NCBI GenBank assembly: GCA_011046405.1
Contig: DSAR01000482.1
Location: 1-11,654 of the forward strand
Reading direction: 5' to 3'
Source of the DNA: Chloroflexota bacterium
GTDB lineage: Bacteria > Chloroflexota > Anaerolineae > B4-G1
DNA length: 11,654 bases
The position numbers were made by a program, and so were the translations under genes. The notes under the pieces are model-generated. The model saw only the letters and a program-made list of their open reading frames with translations, was not told the origin of the DNA and searched no databases. This document shows positions 1-7,490 of this stretch, one piece after another. Position 1 is the stretch's first letter. The number at the start of each line of letters is the position of its first letter.

Positions 1-274
1 ACGAGGTTGCTCGCTGTGCGGTTTATCACGCGCATCAACCCCGGCTTCGTTTTCCTTGAGTTCACCTGCGAGCGTTCTGAGCCTTTGGGGCGGCTTACGC
101 TTGCGACTTGCTACGAAATCCCGGGTGTGCCCCGGCAGCAACAGAACTTGTCTGCGAGGATAGATGTGATAGAATCAATGAGAGCAGTTCTAAAGCGATT
201 GGGACGCCATCATCTATCATCTATCGGTCATCTACTGACGAAAGAGTAAAGAGTAAAGAGAAAGAGGGGAAATA
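1..274. other. Left-edge region with no supported gene
   Basis: A TTG-initiated plus-strand frame (7-249) is open but has no recognisable family, poor composition and no ribosome site, so I do not call it. The region contains a CATCTAT direct repeat (about 209-235) and a GAGTAAA repeat (about 243-258) running into the ribosome site at 263-269. It probably holds the promoter of the peroxiredoxin-like gene, but I cannot point to convincing -35/-10 boxes. Confidence 0.5.
263..269 (+). promoter_or_regulatory. Ribosome binding site of the peroxiredoxin-like gene
   Basis: A purine-rich AGAGGGG lies 5 nt before ATG 275. It supports that start over any start downstream of the in-frame TGA. It follows a short run of GAGTAAA repeats (about 243-258). 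Confidence 0.6.
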
Positions 275-760
275 ATGACCAAACACCTGGCCCAAGGAGA
301 GCCGGCCCCGGATTTCGCGCTGACCGACGTTTCCGGTCGCGAGATTCACCTGTCCGACTATCAAGGCAAAAAGCACGTCATACTCGTGTTCACGCGCGGC
401 TTTGTCTGAGCGTATTGCCGTGCCCATCTCGCGCAGTTGCGCGAGGATTATGACGAATTCAAAGTCCGAGACGCCGTGATCCTGGTCATCGGGCCGGAGG
501 GCCCCCGCCGTTTCAAGCAGGTGTGGGAAGAGCAAGGGTATCCCTTCGTCGGATTCTCTGATTACAAGCACACCGTGGCGGATCTATACGGGCAAGAAGT
601 TAAACTGCTCAAGCTCGGCCGTATGCCCGCTATGTTGGTTGTGGATCAAGCGGGCGTCATTCGATTCACCCACTTTGGCGACGACATGGCCAATATTCCT
701 GAGAACGCCGACGTATTGGCGCTGCTGGATCGCCTGAACGAGGGAAACCCTGTTGAATAG
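275..760 (+). CDS. Peroxiredoxin-like (AhpC/TSA, redoxin) protein, probable selenoprotein with UxxC active site
   Basis: Read from ATG 275 through an in-frame TGA (codon 45) to TAG 758-760, this gives a 161-residue thioredoxin-fold protein. It starts MTKHLAQGEPAPDFALTDV, typical of AhpC/TSA redoxins, followed by a strand ending LVFTRGFV, then TGA-Ala-Tyr-Cys-Arg-Ala-His-Leu. In this family the position is the first Cys of a CPYC/CxxC motif after the FxRG strand, so TGA sits exactly at the catalytic residue and Cys48 would be the resolving partner. The rest is well preserved: VILVIGP, LYGQEV, then LGRMPAMLVVDQAG, which carries the cis-Pro before the next strand. The likely role is cytoplasmic peroxide or thiol-disulfide reduction. 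The start is chosen by family alignment and by a GAGGGG ribosome site 5 nt upstream. Starting after the TGA would remove the active site. The family call is firm; selenocysteine insertion is inferred from position plus the downstream hairpin. The alternative is a Cys TGC/TGT to TGA nonsense mutation. Confidence 0.82.
407..409 (+). other. In-frame TGA, putative selenocysteine codon (Sec45)
   Basis: The codon falls in the same frame as both flanking halves of the peroxiredoxin-like protein, with family-like sequence on each side (TRGFV before, AYCRAHL after). It replaces the position normally held by the first active-site cysteine. Cys-to-Sec exchange at such a site is the standard pattern for redox selenoproteins. 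Whether the host has SelA, SelB, SelD and tRNA-Sec cannot be seen here. Confidence 0.72.
428..445 (+). promoter_or_regulatory. bSECIS-like hairpin downstream of the TGA
   Basis: CTCGCGC-AGTT-GCGCGAG forms a perfect 7-bp GC-rich stem with a 4-nt loop, extendable by a T-G wobble pair (427/446). The loop starts 25 nt after the TGA and has G at its second position. Known bacterial SECIS elements are stem-loops inside the coding region just after UGA, with a small apical loop that carries an early G. Position and shape fit. The stem is made of ordinary codons (Leu-Ala-Gln-Leu-Arg-Glu), so coincidence is not excluded. Confidence 0.65.
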
Positions 761-2058
761 GCGGATCCGGCCTGGACAACGTCTTTCCGGGGACATCCGC
801 TGCTGATCATCTTGCCGCTGGCGATCACGACGCTGTGGCGGGAACGCGCAGCGCGGCGATTGGGTATCCTGTTCATCTACAGAGATCGTTTCAATCTGGA
901 CCTGAATCCGCCCTTGCGCTCGATCTGCGAAGGCGTACTTGGCGCTATTGGTGGTCAGCTCGTTGACGATCAGCGCCAGCGTCGTCGCTCGCTTCGCCGA
1001 TAGGCGGGGCAGATTTTCCGCCGCGTCCACGACGACGTCGACCCACTGTTGAACCGGCGAAACGCTCAACGCCGCACGAATCACCTCGGTGACGACCTCC
1101 GCCAGATCGAGCGAGTCCTGTGGTGCGCCGGATTTCTGTTCGCCGCCCAGATCTATCAGCATACGATGCACGGTGACTATGCCGCTGATCCGGCTGTGGA
1201 GGCCTTGTAACACGGCTTGCAAATCCGCCTGATCTTCCACCGTGCACGGCTGCTCTATCTCCATTTCCAGCGTGATAAGCGACAGGATCATCGTCAGGTT
1301 GTTCATCACCCGGTGATTGACCTCACGCAGCAGCATAGCCTTCGTCTCGGCATCCTGCCGAGTCTGTTCCAGCAGACCGGTGAGTTTCTCGGCCACCGGG
1401 TTCGTCCGGCGTGCCTGACCGTCGATGTCGGTGGCGATGACGCCGTCGCCGATGGAGTAGAGCGTCGTGGCCAACTCCCGCCGGCTGGCCCGCAGCGCGG
1501 CGTTGCTGCGGACTACCATCATCCCCAGGCCAGAGATCACACCCACCAGGAGCGAACCCATCAGGTAAGGTTGCTCGCGCCATCCCTCGAGGACGGCCGG
1601 CCCGATGGGATTGTCCTTCAAGAAGGCCAAGAACCCCCAGACCACCGGCGTCGTAAAGGCCTGGTAGCAGAGCATGATCATCAGCAGCCAGGCGATCCCA
1701 TGCCCAATCAAGCCGCGCACGCGATCGAGAAAACGTTTGTGAACGAAGCGGATGACCAGCAGGATGGAAAATGCTACAGCATATTCCCAACGAAAACGGT
1801 CCCCAACGGCACTTTATGGAAACCGGTGATCGATAGGAAGCAGGCCAGCAGGAACGCCATCCACCAATGGCGCAGGAGCGCAAAGTTCATAAAGCCGAAA
1901 ATCCAGCGCCCCTCGATGAAGACCTCGGTGTGGGGGATGTTGACGCTCAGGTAACTCGCCGCCGCGCCCAGGATGGCGAGCGCGGCAAAGCGAACGAGTT
2001 CGCCCCGCCAGGCAACGATATTTCCAAAAGGTGATTTCAACTCCTGGTCTGCCATCAT
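584..2058 (-). pseudogene. Membrane-anchored HisKA_2 sensor kinase, frameshifted and C-terminally truncated
   Basis: ATG 2056-2058 starts immediately after the hybrid kinase stop. The first frame gives 94 residues with two membrane helices and stops at TAG 1774-1776. The homologous sequence continues in another frame (EYAVAFSILLVIRFVHKRF, then GHGIAWLLMIMLCYQAF), adding about three more helices. One extra G in the GGG run at 1786-1788 would restore the frame. Next come the first third of a PAS domain (LYSIGDGVIATDIDG), a HisKA_2 H-box (REVNHRVMNNL, His codon 1313-1315) and an N-box (ALIVNELTTNSAKYAF). Homology ends near 885, before any G-box (DNGxG). The frame then runs meaninglessly to TAG 584-586, antisense to the peroxiredoxin-like gene. 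With no ATP-lid region and most of the PAS missing, it cannot be an active kinase. The frameshift alone could be a sequencing error; the C-terminal loss could not. Confidence 0.72.
761..885 (+). other. Possible plus-strand coding remnant next to the kinase breakpoint
   Basis: Directly after the TAG of the peroxiredoxin-like gene, in the same frame, about 40 codons stay open. They encode a hydrophobic stretch (HPLLIILPLAITTLW) followed by basic residues (RERAARRLG) and have GC-rich third positions. There is no start codon or ribosome site at the beginning. From about 885 on, the same DNA is clearly antisense to a histidine kinase. It may be a leftover of another gene brought next to the kinase by a deletion. 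I do not recognise the family, and a chance open frame is quite possible. Confidence 0.25.
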
Positions 2059-5000
2059 CTACATCCCATCCCCTTCTGCTCCAATGACCTGGGCGATCAG
2101 TTCCCCCAGCTTCCCCAGGTCGGGCGGCTTGGCGATCCAGCCATCCAGCCCCTGGGCCTGCAAAGCCTGGAGCTCCTCCTCGATGGGATGCCCACTCATC
2201 AAGATCATCTTGACGTCGCCCACGTCCTCGCGCTGTTTCGATTTCAATGCCTGGAAGAGCGCCCGACCGCCCATCTTGGGCATGACCACGTCGCTGAGCA
2301 CCAGGGCGATGGGGCCAGCTCCCTCGATGACGTCCAGTGCCTGCAGGCCGTTGGCGGCTTGCAGCACCCGGTAGTTCAACATCTTCAGGCTTTCAACGAT
2401 GGCCTCGCGGGTCAGGTCGTTATCTTCGACGACCAAGAGTGTCTGACCCTGGCCGAGAGGGGTCTCTTGCTGCGTGTTGATAAGCACTTTCGGTCTTTGT
2501 ACCGGGATGGCGGGCAGGTAGATGGTGAACGTCGCCCCTTGCCCGACCTCCGATTCGACGTCGACGTATCCCTCGTGTTGGCCCACGATGCCGTGTACCT
2601 GGGCCAGACCCAGGCCGGCGCCCTTGCCGGGAGCCTTGGTGGTGAAGAAGGGGTCGAAGAGATGAGATCGGATCTCGGGTGGAATACCGGTGCCGGTGTC
2701 CGCTACAGTCAGGCGAATCCATTCGCGGGTCGAGGAAAGGGCATCCGCCATTTCTGGTAGCGGCACTTGGGTGGGGTCTTCGATGGTGAGACGGGCCAGC
2801 TTAATGTCCAGTTCTCCTCCCTCGGGCATAGCGTCACGGGCGTTGACGACTAGGTTCATCACCGCCTGTTGCATCCGGGTGGGATCGGCGTTGACGGTGT
2901 AGGCTGCATCCGTTTCGGTCTGTTCGTAGGAGAAGCGGATCTCGATGTTTTCTGGCATGGTGCGTTGGAACATCTTGACCTGTTCCTTGAGGAAGATCCG
3001 CAGATCCATCGGTTGGCACTCGATCACGCTGCTGCGGCTGAAATCGAGGATCTGCTGGATCAGGTCGCTGGCCCGCCAGGCCTGCTCGTCGACGATCTCC
3101 AATCGCTGGATCGCGTCTTCTGTCAGGTCAGGATTGCGTAATAGCATCTTGGCGTACAGCGATATGACAGCTATGATGTTGTTGAAGTCGTGGGCGATAC
3201 CGGCGGCCAATTGTCCCACCGAGGCCAACCGTTCCTGCCGCTGCACCCGTTTCTGGATCTCCCGCTCTTGCGTCGTGTCGTGGGTGACCAGCACCCAACC
3301 CGCGGACGTGGGGCCGGTCTCGATGGGCCGGGCGACGACTTCGTAGGTGCGATTTCCGAATAGAATCTCGTGCCACAGACCCTCTGGCAGCGAGGTCAAC
3401 AGCTCATCCAGGGGAACGTCGCCCAGATGGGTCAGCGTATCGCCCAGGCTCGCATCAGCCAGGAATGCCAGGTCGTCTCGAGCCACGGGATTGGCCAGGA
3501 TGACCCGATGCCGCTGATCCAGCAATAACACACCCTCGGGGACGGCGTCCATCACGTGTTGCAGTTGCTGGGCCTGGGCCTGGATCTGGGCCAGGAGCCT
3601 CTCCTGTTCCGCCTCCGCCTGCACCCGGTCAGTGATGTCCGTCAGGCAGACGAGCACGCGCTCCAACTTTTCCGGATCGGAGGGAATGGTCATCGTCACC
3701 AGCACGTTGCGTTTTTCTCCCTGGAGCGTCTGGTTGACGGTTTCGCCCGAGAAGTAGGTTTTTCCCTCGGCGATGGCGATCAGTTCCTCGCGCAGGGTGT
3801 CCGCCGTCTCTGGCAGGATGATGCGATCCAGCGCGCCCAGCATCTTCGCCTTGCTCGCAGCCCCGAACATCTCCAGCGTGGTGCGGTTGACGTCGATGAC
3901 GTGGATCATCTGGGCGGTCCGTTGCACAAATTCCGGGTGTGTCTCCAGGTAGCGGCGGAGTTCGCCTGTGTCCTGGATGTTTAGCTCGTCTTGTAACTCG
4001 TCGAGCGCGGCCTTGGCGGCGGAGAAATCTTCCTCCCAGATAGAGACGCCCGCCGTCTCGAAAATGGTGCGGTATCGTTCCTCGCTCTTGCGCAGCGCTT
4101 CCTCCACCCGCTTGCGCTGCGCGATCTCCTGCTGGGCTTTCCGGTAGAGCCGGGCGTTATCGACAGCGATGGCGGCCGAGGCGGCCAGGGGTTCCAGCAG
4201 GGCCAGGTCGCCGGCGTCGAAGGCGCCGATCTCGGTATCCACAACCTGCAAGACGCCGATGACGTCAGTCTTGGCCTTGAGCGGGACAGTGAGGATGGCG
4301 CGCAGGGGCAGGCCAGTTTCTTGTTCTACCGCCTGGACGTGCCGTTCGTCAGCCTGGGCGTCGGCCACGATCGAACTCTCGCCGCTCTCGATCACCTGCC
4401 CGGCCAATCCCTCGCCAGGCGCCAGGCGCCAGCCCTTCACGACGTCGCTCTGGGGGCCGGTGGCGTGCCGGCAGACCAGGTCGTCGGTCTCCGGATCGAC
4501 CAGCCAGATGGAGCAGGCGGTGACTTCGAGCAGGCGGCGTGTCTCCTCCAGGACGGTGAGGAGCACCCGGTCCAGGTCCAGGGAGACGCTGAAGGCCTGC
4601 CCGGCCTGGTTGAGCAGTGCCAACTGACGATTGTGCTGGCGCAGTATAGCCGCCGCCCACTTGCGCTCGGTGACGTCACGGACGATGGCCTGGACGTGAC
4701 CTCTCTCCGGGGCGACGACGCGGGCGCTGATCTCCACGTCGATGGCGGTCTCGTTGGCGTGCTTGAGCCGGGTTTCGAAACGGATCTCGCCTCGCTCTCG
4801 AATGGTCTGCAGGGCGTCCTGGGCTTTGTCCAACTCCTCGGCGGGATGGATATCACGTATGTGCATAGCGGTCAATTGTTTCCGGGTGTAAGCCAACATA
4901 TCACACGCCCGCCGGTTGACGTCCAGGATGCGGCCCTCCAGGTCGTGGATGGCGATGGCGTCGTTGGACTGCTCGAACAGGCGGCGGAATCGCTCCTCGC

Positions 5001-5430
5001 TCTCCCGCAGTTCTTTCTCCATCCGGTGTTGTTGAAGGGCAACCTCGATAGAGATTTCAAGCTCTCGATCCTTGAAAGGTTTGAGAAGATAGCCGAAGGG
5101 CGCGCTGATCTTGGCCCGGCGGAGGGTCTCCTCGTCAGCGTGGGCGGTGACGTAGATCACGGGAATGCCCCATCGGGCGCGGATGTGCTCCGCCGCCTCC
5201 ACGCCGTCCATCTCTCCCTGGAGCTTGATGCCCATCAGCACCAGGTCGGGACAGATGCGCCCGGTCTCTTCGATTGCCTCCTCGCCATAGGTGACCGTCT
5301 TCGCCACCCGGTATCCCAATTGGCGGAGTTGCCGCTCAATGGTCAGGGCGACGATGGCCTGGTCCTCGACGATGAGAATTTGCGGGCTGGCGTCTGGTGA
5401 GTGACTGCCCATGTTCTCTATCCGTTTCAT
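2059..5430 (-). CDS. Hybrid sensor histidine kinase, REC-PAS-GAF-PAS-PAS-HisKA-HATPase-REC
   Basis: A 1123-residue soluble hybrid kinase with no membrane segment. Approximate domains are: receiver 17-130; PAS 140-255; GAF 270-430; PAS 450-600; PAS 620-725; HisKA with GIAHDFNN and phospho-acceptor His747; HATPase with NLVVNARDAM, DTGTGIP and GAGLGLA; and a C-terminal receiver with VVEDND, Asp1047 in LVLSDVVMP, SGH and AKP. The kinase core and last receiver keep all key residues. The first receiver keeps Glu22/Asp23, the Thr of YVTAH and the Lys of LKPF, but has Gly67 (LVLMGIKL) where the phospho-acceptor Asp belongs. ATG 5428-5430 is chosen over the in-frame ATG at 5464-5466: it overlaps the upstream stop as ATGA and has GGAGGAGG 7 nt upstream, while the longer form would translate that ribosome site. 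It likely integrates cytosolic signals and passes phosphate from His747 to Asp1047. Signal and output are unknown. Confidence 0.93.
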   Translation of the reverse strand: MKRIENMGSHSPDASPQILIVEDQAIVALTIERQLRQLGYRVAKTVTYGEEAIEETGRICPDLVLMGIKLQGEMDGVEAAEHIRARWGIPVIYVTAHADEETLRRAKISAPFGYLLKPFKDRELEISIEVALQQHRMEKELRESEERFRRLFEQSNDAIAIHDLEGRILDVNRRACDMLAYTRKQLTAMHIRDIHPAEELDKAQDALQTIRERGEIRFETRLKHANETAIDVEISARVVAPERGHVQAIVRDVTERKWAAAILRQHNRQLALLNQAGQAFSVSLDLDRVLLTVLEETRRLLEVTACSIWLVDPETDDLVCRHATGPQSDVVKGWRLAPGEGLAGQVIESGESSIVADAQADERHVQAVEQETGLPLRAILTVPLKAKTDVIGVLQVVDTEIGAFDAGDLALLEPLAASAAIAVDNARLYRKAQQEIAQRKRVEEALRKSEERYRTIFETAGVSIWEEDFSAAKAALDELQDELNIQDTGELRRYLETHPEFVQRTAQMIHVIDVNRTTLEMFGAASKAKMLGALDRIILPETADTLREELIAIAEGKTYFSGETVNQTLQGEKRNVLVTMTIPSDPEKLERVLVCLTDITDRVQAEAEQERLLAQIQAQAQQLQHVMDAVPEGVLLLDQRHRVILANPVARDDLAFLADASLGDTLTHLGDVPLDELLTSLPEGLWHEILFGNRTYEVVARPIETGPTSAGWVLVTHDTTQEREIQKRVQRQERLASVGQLAAGIAHDFNNIIAVISLYAKMLLRNPDLTEDAIQRLEIVDEQAWRASDLIQQILDFSRSSVIECQPMDLRIFLKEQVKMFQRTMPENIEIRFSYEQTETDAAYTVNADPTRMQQAVMNLVVNARDAMPEGGELDIKLARLTIEDPTQVPLPEMADALSSTREWIRLTVADTGTGIPPEIRSHLFDPFFTTKAPGKGAGLGLAQVHGIVGQHEGYVDVESEVGQGATFTIYLPAIPVQRPKVLINTQQETPLGQGQTLLVVEDNDLTREAIVESLKMLNYRVLQAANGLQALDVIEGAGPIALVLSDVVMPKMGGRALFQALKSKQREDVGDVKMILMSGHPIEEELQALQAQGLDGWIAKPPDLGKLGELIAQVIGAEGDGM

Positions 5431-7403
5431 CCGTTTTCCTCCTCCCTCGTAGTTGGCGTTGGCCATATGACGGTGAACATCGCGCCGCCCTCATTATGAT
5501 GTGTAGCCTCTCCGCCAAGTTGCCTGGACAGCATATCGGTCAGTTTGAGGCCCAATGACGACAGGTTTTGTTGATCGAAATCCGGTGGAAGGCCCACGCC
5601 GTTATCGCCGACCGTCAACGTCAGTTCACCCTCCCGCTCGTATAACTCCACGGCGACACGATCCGGCCCAGGTTTGCGCCGCTCGGGCGAGAAGGCGTGT
5701 TGCAGGGCGTTCGAGACCAACTCATTGACGATTAGCCCGCAAGGGATGGCGACGTCCACGGGCAGGGCGATGTCGTCCGCCTGGACGGCCAGCTCGACCC
5801 CGTATGCGCCGTACGATTGCCTCAAGTGATTCATCAGGTTGACCAGGTAGTCGGCCATTTCGATCCGCGCCAGGTCATCGGAACGATAGAGATGCTCGTG
5901 GATGTGGGCCATCGTATAGACGCGGTTCTGGCTCTCCAGGAAGGCCTCCCGCGCCTGCTCATCCTCGACTCGCGCCGCCTGGAAGTCGAGTAAGCCGGCG
6001 ACGATGGCCAGGTTGTTCTTGACCCGGTGGTGAATCTCTTTCAACAGCACCTCTTTTTCGTGGAGAGCGGCCTGAATCCGCTGCTCGGCTCTTTTCTGCT
6101 CGGTGATGTCGCGGATGACGCTGCCTACCATAAAGCGCTGTTCGATCTCGACCGGGAAGATCACCGACTGGACGAAACGGCGCGTGCCATCCGGGCGCTC
6201 TATCTCGGTGTCGTAAGGCTGATGGAAACGGGGCGCGCTCCGGGCATGGAACATCTGGCGCAGCATGGTTTCCAATTCCCGGCGTATGTCCAGCGTGCGT
6301 TTCTCGGCCGGCGCGACTCGGAACTGGACGTCCCACAGGGGCTGGCCCAATACCGTATCCCGGGGCAGGCCGAAGATCCGTTCGGCGCCCTGGTTCCACT
6401 CGATAATGTAGCCTCCCTCGTCGGTCAACACGATGCCGTCCTCTGATTGCTCGACCACGCTGCGGAATTTCTCCCGGCTTTCCTCCAGGGATTCCAGGGT
6501 GCGGCTGTTGAGCAGCGCGATGGCGGCCAGGTCGCCGAAGGCCTTGGCGATGTGGGCGTCGGCGTCGGTGAAGGGCGCTGGCTTGTTGGCCAGGCCGATC
6601 AGGCCGATGGCGCATCCCTCGGAGACGAGAGGGGCGAAGAGGACGTTATCCAGCCTCACGTGGCCCGCCGGCATCAGGTCGAACCATTGGCTGTTGAAGA
6701 AGTCGTTGTGGTAGACCGCCTCACCGGTGCGGTAGGCGGTCTCGCGCAGGCCCCGGATGGGCATGGGGAGTTCCGGATCGACGGTGCAGGGCAACCCGCC
6801 GGCCTCCAGGAACAGCAGTTCATTTTCATCCCCTTGCTCGTTCAGCAGCGCCACGTAGCCGCTGACGGCGCCGATGAGATCGCGGCAGATGTCGAAGATC
6901 GTCCGGGCGGTGGTCTCGAAATCGCGGTAGGCCAGGACGGCGCGGGCGCCCTCCAGCAGGGCCGAGACCTCTCGCTCGCGTTGGCGGATGTTGCTCAAGG
7001 CTCTCTGTAGCGCTTCTTCGGTCTGTTTGTGCCCGGTGACGTCGCGCAGCGAGACCAGGTGGGCCGGCGCCTTGGCCCATTCCGTCTCGGTCACGCGCAT
7101 CTCGACCAGTCGTTTAGCCCCATCGGGGCGCACGACGTCGATCTCGATGGGCTGATCTAGCGCAGTCGTGATGGGGAAACCAAAAGGTTCGCCCACCAGG
7201 TCCTCCTCCCGGCGTCCCAGGATGTCCCCGGCGGCCGGATTGGCGAATTGGATGGTGCCGTCAGCGTCGATGACCAGCATGCCATCGGCATTGGCCTGGA
7301 CGACGTTGTGGAACCGGGCCTCGCTGGCGCGCAGGGATGCCCGTATCTCTTCGAGTTGGCGTTGGAGCGATTCGATGCTTGGCTTTTGTTGTGTATGGCT
7401 CAT
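5427..7403 (-). CDS. Sensor histidine kinase, PAS-GAF-PAS-HisKA_2-HATPase
   Basis: A 658-residue soluble kinase with no membrane segment or receiver. Approximate domains are: a coiled-coil start (SLQRQLEEIRASLRASEARF), PAS 25-140 (DGMLVIDADGTIQFANPAA), GAF 150-305, PAS 312-440 (EDGIVLTDEGGYIIEWNQGAE), then the HisKA_2 H-box EIHHRVKNNLAIV with phospho-acceptor His459 (the His before Arg). The ATPase domain has the N-box LIVNELVSNALQHAF, G-box VGDNGVGLP and a late GLKLTDMLSRQLGG segment. All catalytic motifs are present, so it should be active. HisKA_2 kinases normally signal to a separate receiver protein. The only intact receiver nearby is the C-terminal one of the adjacent, translationally coupled hybrid kinase, a possible but unproven partner. 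ATG 7401-7403 has a modest AAAGGT 8 nt upstream. The kinase core is clearly paralogous to that of the 7491-11198 gene. Confidence 0.93.
   Translation of the reverse strand: MSHTQQKPSIESLQRQLEEIRASLRASEARFHNVVQANADGMLVIDADGTIQFANPAAGDILGRREEDLVGEPFGFPITTALDQPIEIDVVRPDGAKRLVEMRVTETEWAKAPAHLVSLRDVTGHKQTEEALQRALSNIRQREREVSALLEGARAVLAYRDFETTARTIFDICRDLIGAVSGYVALLNEQGDENELLFLEAGGLPCTVDPELPMPIRGLRETAYRTGEAVYHNDFFNSQWFDLMPAGHVRLDNVLFAPLVSEGCAIGLIGLANKPAPFTDADAHIAKAFGDLAAIALLNSRTLESLEESREKFRSVVEQSEDGIVLTDEGGYIIEWNQGAERIFGLPRDTVLGQPLWDVQFRVAPAEKRTLDIRRELETMLRQMFHARSAPRFHQPYDTEIERPDGTRRFVQSVIFPVEIEQRFMVGSVIRDITEQKRAEQRIQAALHEKEVLLKEIHHRVKNNLAIVAGLLDFQAARVEDEQAREAFLESQNRVYTMAHIHEHLYRSDDLARIEMADYLVNLMNHLRQSYGAYGVELAVQADDIALPVDVAIPCGLIVNELVSNALQHAFSPERRKPGPDRVAVELYEREGELTLTVGDNGVGLPPDFDQQNLSSLGLKLTDMLSRQLGGEATHHNEGGAMFTVIWPTPTTREEENG
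5438..5445 (-). promoter_or_regulatory. Ribosome binding site deciding the hybrid kinase start
   Basis: On the minus strand this reads GGAGGAGG, 7 nt before ATG 5428-5430. It lies inside the 3' end of the upstream kinase gene, whose TGA (5427-5429) overlaps the ATG. This suggests translational coupling and rules against the start 36 nt farther upstream. Confidence 0.75.
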
Positions 7404-7450
7404 GGGTACGGACCTTTCGGGTTTTGCTAGGTTTGATTTTCTGGACAGCT

Positions 7451-7486
7451 AACCTTGCGAAGGTTAGAAGAAACCTTCGCAAGGTT
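7451..7486. repeat. Nested inverted repeat, 15-bp stem with 6-nt loop
   Basis: AACCTTGCGAAGGTT (7451-7465), a 6-nt AGAAGA spacer and AACCTTCGCAAGGTT (7472-7486) are exact reverse complements. Each arm is also nearly palindromic itself (AACCTT-3-AAGGTT), so it can fold as one 15-bp hairpin or two small ones. It starts 5 nt past the stop of the upstream kinase gene and fills most of the 87-nt gap to the next. No T-run follows on either strand, so it is not a standard intrinsic terminator. It may be a dispersed REP-like element, an mRNA 3'-end stabiliser or a weak attenuator. Confidence 0.8.
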
Positions 7487-7490
7487 ATGG

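Noticed and set aside
7..249. Small plus-strand frame at the left edge
   Set aside because: TTG start, no ribosome site, no recognisable motif, and it runs into simple repeats.
437..760. Peroxiredoxin-like gene starting after the TGA (TTG 437)
   Set aside because: It would lack the first strands and the active site, has no ribosome site, and ignores the matching family sequence from 275 to 406.
4321..5400. Long plus-strand open frame (359 codons) opposite the hybrid kinase
   Set aside because: It is a shadow of the GC-rich kinase coding strand. The minus strand carries unmistakable REC, PAS and GAF domains.
5431..5466. Longer N-terminus of the hybrid kinase (12 extra residues)
   Set aside because: Those codons contain the GGAGGAGG ribosome site of the inner ATG, which also forms an ATGA overlap with the upstream gene.
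7451..7486. Standard rho-independent terminator
   Set aside because: No T-run follows the stem on either strand, and the stem is not especially GC-rich.
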